Shown in pieces: positions 62,187 through 64,000 of a DNA stretch of 64,000 nucleotides. Within the stretch, counting starts at the first letter, position 1. Every line of letters starts with the position of its first letter. Below the pieces are notes generated by a model. It worked only from the letters and a program-made list of their open reading frames with translations. It ran no database searches and was not told the origin of the DNA. Origin of the DNA: Desulfosporosinus sp. (GTDB lineage: Bacteria; Bacillota; Desulfitobacteriia; Desulfitobacteriales; Desulfitobacteriaceae); NCBI GenBank assembly GCA_031292095.1, contig JARLHU010000049.1, positions 1 to 64,000 of the forward strand, written 5' to 3'. The position numbers and the translations under genes are program-made.

Positions 62187-63002
62187 TTAATTGTCTGCCT
62201 TTACTTCCTCGATTAGCTGCGCGATAGTTAAATTAATTTCTGGGAAATTCAGTTTTAGCTTCTCTAGTGTTGTTACTATTTTTTCAAGTATTAGATAGTC
62301 TCTAAACCATCTGTGATCAGAGGGGACTACATACCAAGGTGCTTGTTCAGTACTACAATTAGAAAGCACATCGGCATAACAATTTTGATATTTGTCCCAG
62401 AACTTTCTCTCAGCAAGATCAGCCATTGAGAACTTCCAATGCTTTTCAGGTACTTCTAAGCGACTGAGGAGCTTTTTTTGCTGAAATTCTTTTGAAATAT
62501 GCAAGAAGAACTTTAAAACGATCGTTCCGTTGCTGACAAGATACTTTTCAAACTCTACTATTTCCTTGAATCTAGCCGCTGCAGTCTGATCGTCAATCGT
62601 TTTATGGACTCGTGTCACAAGGACATCTTCATAATAGGAGCGGTTAAACACTGTAATATGACCTTTAAGTGGGGTTGCTTTGTGAGCCCTCCATAGATAG
62701 TCGTGCTCAAATTCTTCTGGGGTTGGTTGCTTAAAGCTCTGAACTGCAAAGCCATTGGGATTCACTCCTGCTAAAGCCTTTTTAACAGTACCATCCTTGC
62801 CGCTACAATCCATACCCTGTAATATTATTAGGAGGCCGAATTTTTTAGAGGCAATGAAGACCTCTTGAAGTTCAAGGAACCTTTCTTGGAGCGCTAAATA
62901 CTTTTCTAGAATATCTTTTTTCTCTAACTTGTCCGTATCAACTGGACTAAAATCTTTTAAACTCACCTTTTGATTAGAACTAAGAATATAATTTTTTAAC
63001 AT
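62187..63002 (-). CDS. ppk2: Polyphosphate kinase 2 family protein
   Basis: 271 aa, single-domain PPK2. Walker A in ILQGMDCSGKDGTVKKALAG, lid and active-site motifs VFNRSYYEDVLVTRVH and HWKFSMADLAERKFWDKY. It transfers phosphate from polyphosphate to AMP or nucleoside diphosphates, regenerating nucleotides. ATG 63002 has aaaggag 7 bp upstream; the track start adds 17 unlikely residues. It forms a polyphosphate cluster with Pit, DUF47 and PPK1. Confidence 0.92.
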   Translation of the reverse strand: MLKNYILSSNQKVSLKDFSPVDTDKLEKKDILEKYLALQERFLELQEVFIASKKFGLLIILQGMDCSGKDGTVKKALAGVNPNGFAVQSFKQPTPEEFEHDYLWRAHKATPLKGHITVFNRSYYEDVLVTRVHKTIDDQTAAARFKEIVEFEKYLVSNGTIVLKFFLHISKEFQQKKLLSRLEVPEKHWKFSMADLAERKFWDKYQNCYADVLSNCSTEQAPWYVVPSDHRWFRDYLILEKIVTTLEKLKLNFPEINLTIAQLIEEVKADN

Positions 63003-63060
63003 ATAGAACTCCTTTCGATCAAAAAAGACTTGGTTTGGAATATAATAAATCATAAATTCG

Positions 63061-63115
63061 TAGTATTATATTAAACAGGGGGCAATTCACTTACCCCCTG
63101 TTTAGTATAATACTA
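63061..63115 (-). terminator. Long terminator hairpin after the repeat protein
   Basis: 22-bp arms tagtattatattaaacagg(ggg) and (ccc)cctgtttagtataatacta with one mismatch and an 11-nt loop. The gene's stop codon is part of the stem. Confidence 0.75.
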
Positions 63116-63592
63116 TTTAGCTTTCTTCTTGCTTTTACACTTGCATTTAGCGAGTTTTACTTTCTTACCTTTACATTTACACTTAACTATCTTTTCTTTA
63201 CTGTCCTGTTTTTTCATTTTTTTATTCACAAAGGTATTCAGCTCCACTAAAAGTTTTGCGAATTTATCTTCTAATTCTGCTATCTTAAGCTCAAGGCTTT
63301 TGACATCCTGACGATCCAGATCATCTTCATCAGATGGGACTTCATTTTCAGATTCAGGTATAGGTAAAGCCGTAGTTTCACTTTCAGATACAAGTATAGG
63401 TAAGGCCGTAGCTTCATCTTCAGATACAAGTATAGGTAAGGCCGTAGTTTCACTTTCGGATTCAGGCATAGGTAAGGCCGTAGCTTCATCTTCAGACACA
63501 GGTAAGGCTGTAGTTTCAGTTACCGGTACCGCAGCAACTTCTTCTGATAGGTCATGTTCCTCTATACGATTAGCGACTTTTCTTACCATCAT
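63113..63592 (-). CDS. Low-complexity protein: 12-residue acidic repeats plus KCKCK-rich tail
   Basis: A 159-aa protein, no known family. Residues ~19-90 are about six 12-residue repeats alternating SEDEATALP and SESETTALP with I-L-V or I-P-E links. A coiled-coil helix follows (KSLELKIAELEDKFAKLLVE), then a cationic tail with KCKCKGKKVKLAKCKCKSKK. No signal peptide or membrane helix. Ribosome site gggggt. It lies between two polyphosphate kinase genes. The Ser/Asp/Glu runs beside Lys clusters recall PASK regions that bind polyphosphate, a suggestion only. Confidence 0.65.
   Translation of the reverse strand: MMVRKVANRIEEHDLSEEVAAVPVTETTALPVSEDEATALPMPESESETTALPILVSEDEATALPILVSESETTALPIPESENEVPSDEDDLDRQDVKSLELKIAELEDKFAKLLVELNTFVNKKMKKQDSKEKIVKCKCKGKKVKLAKCKCKSKKKAK
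63350..63515 (-). repeat. In-frame 36-bp tandem repeats
   Basis: Units of about 36 bp (core tataggtaaggccgtag on the plus strand) repeated four to six times with two alternating versions, encoding the 12-residue repeats. Repeat number is likely variable between strains. Confidence 0.8.
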
Positions 63593-63650
63593 AAAACCCC
63601 CAATTATTATTTTAATCGTCCGCTATGTTTCAGACTAGACTAGATTATTT

Positions 63651-63687
63651 AAGTTATATACTTGTAGTTATTACAAGTATATAACTT
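63651..63687 (-). terminator. Perfect 16-bp AT-rich palindrome after ppk1
   Basis: aagttatatacttgta-gttat-tacaagtatataactt, 13 bp past the ppk1 stop; poor T-run, so a terminator or 3' stabiliser. Confidence 0.55.
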
Positions 63688-63699
63688 TTCTCACCAAAA

Positions 63700-64000
63700 T
63701 CAAGATTCAATTCCTTTATAGGAAATTATAGGTACGAATTTTGGGCGATTAAGAGCTACTTCGTCGGGAAGGGTTTCACGTAGGTTAGAATTAAGGGAAA
63801 TTTCCTGACTATTAAGAATGTCCTTGCCTCTTTTATCGATTTTATTATAGGTGCCGTCTAAATTTAGCACTCTTGATTTCGAGGTATCTTGCAAGGCTAG
63901 ATCTAAAATATTCATGACTTTCCCTCGAGCAATTGGATCCTCAACTGGAAACAAAAGTTCAACCCTTCTATCTAAATTTCGCTTCATCAAATCGGCACTG
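63700..64000 (-). CDS. ppk1: Polyphosphate kinase 1, C-terminal end (partial)
   Basis: The gene runs off the right edge; only the last ~100 residues are present. The PPK1 C-terminal motif SADLMKRNLDRRVELLFPVE is read from the window edge, followed by DPIARGKVMNILDLALQDTS. The track start at 63990 is an internal Met. The full enzyme makes polyphosphate from ATP. Beyond the conserved end it has a short non-conserved tail (LPDEVALNRPKFVPIISYKG). Confidence 0.88.
   Translation of the reverse strand, partial: SADLMKRNLDRRVELLFPVEDPIARGKVMNILDLALQDTSKSRVLNLDGTYNKIDKRGKDILNSQEISLNSNLRETLPDEVALNRPKFVPIISYKGIES

Noticed and set aside
63350-63515. CRISPR-like array (regular ~36-bp repeats)
   Set aside because: Units are contiguous with no spacers, in frame, and encode the 12-residue protein repeat.

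Overview
The window looks like chromosome from an anaerobic, low-GC Clostridia member, most likely of the Desulfosporosinus/Desulfitobacterium group. That placement is inferred from gene content and recalled family resemblance (CooC-type ATPase, a stray methanopterin-type cyclohydrolase, many sensor kinases, CWB2 wall protein); no search was run. Starts were re-chosen from visible Shine-Dalgarno sequences where the ORF track was too long.

Layout. 0.3-2.5 kb: ilvBN. 2.5-7.9 kb: three two-component proteins. 8.1-10.5 kb: a scarred island edge with a truncated small gene, a Phd/YefM antitoxin with a frameshifted ParE/RelE toxin, a serine recombinase stub, a PAS fragment, a long palindrome and a TIR gene. 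10.7-20.5 kb: a four-gene helicase-methylase-ATPase (Hma-like) defence operon (DUF499 ATPase, DUF3780, DUF1156 methylase, PLD-helicase) with a small unknown gene behind it. 20.6-22.5 kb: two small cargo units behind near-identical ~110 bp repeats. 22.8-28.3 kb: a tightly coupled three-gene cassette (nitrilase-fold protein, small middle component, Rad50-like ATPase) that I read as an ABC-three-component-like conflict system with an unusual nitrilase-type effector; this is the best candidate for something new. 28.6-29.3 kb: HU pseudogene and spacer.

29.3-39.6 kb: a complete urea module, urtABCDE then ureABCEFGD, covering high-affinity urea uptake, nickel urease and its maturation. Several of its spacers carry tandem heptamer repeats. 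39.7-44.7 kb: a CWB2 N-acetylmuramoyl-L-alanine amidase, aguA-aguB (agmatine to putrescine) and pheA. 45-48.7 kb, minus strand: CheY-like, CheC-like and PAS-GGDEF genes, then an orphan protein with a sigma region 4-like helix-turn-helix.

48.8-58.3 kb is a duplicated block. Two ~93% identical APC permeases each sit behind the same promoter-leader-terminator and a second structured RNA element. A PP2C phosphatase follows copy 1; copy 2 keeps only the last ~100 bp of that PP2C, fused to a membrane-anchored Ser/Thr kinase. The block also holds a second RNA polymerase alpha subunit, a CooC-like ATPase and two P-II proteins without the uridylylated tyrosine. 58.4-64 kb: a BASS-type transporter, an Mch-like cyclohydrolase, then a phosphate/polyphosphate set (Pit, DUF47, PPK2, a repeat-rich acidic/KCKCK protein, and PPK1 running off the end).

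Nitrogen is the recurrent metabolic theme (urea uptake and hydrolysis, agmatine breakdown, P-II, amino-acid permeases); phosphate storage closes the window; a defence island of about 20 kb interrupts the signalling and urea regions.
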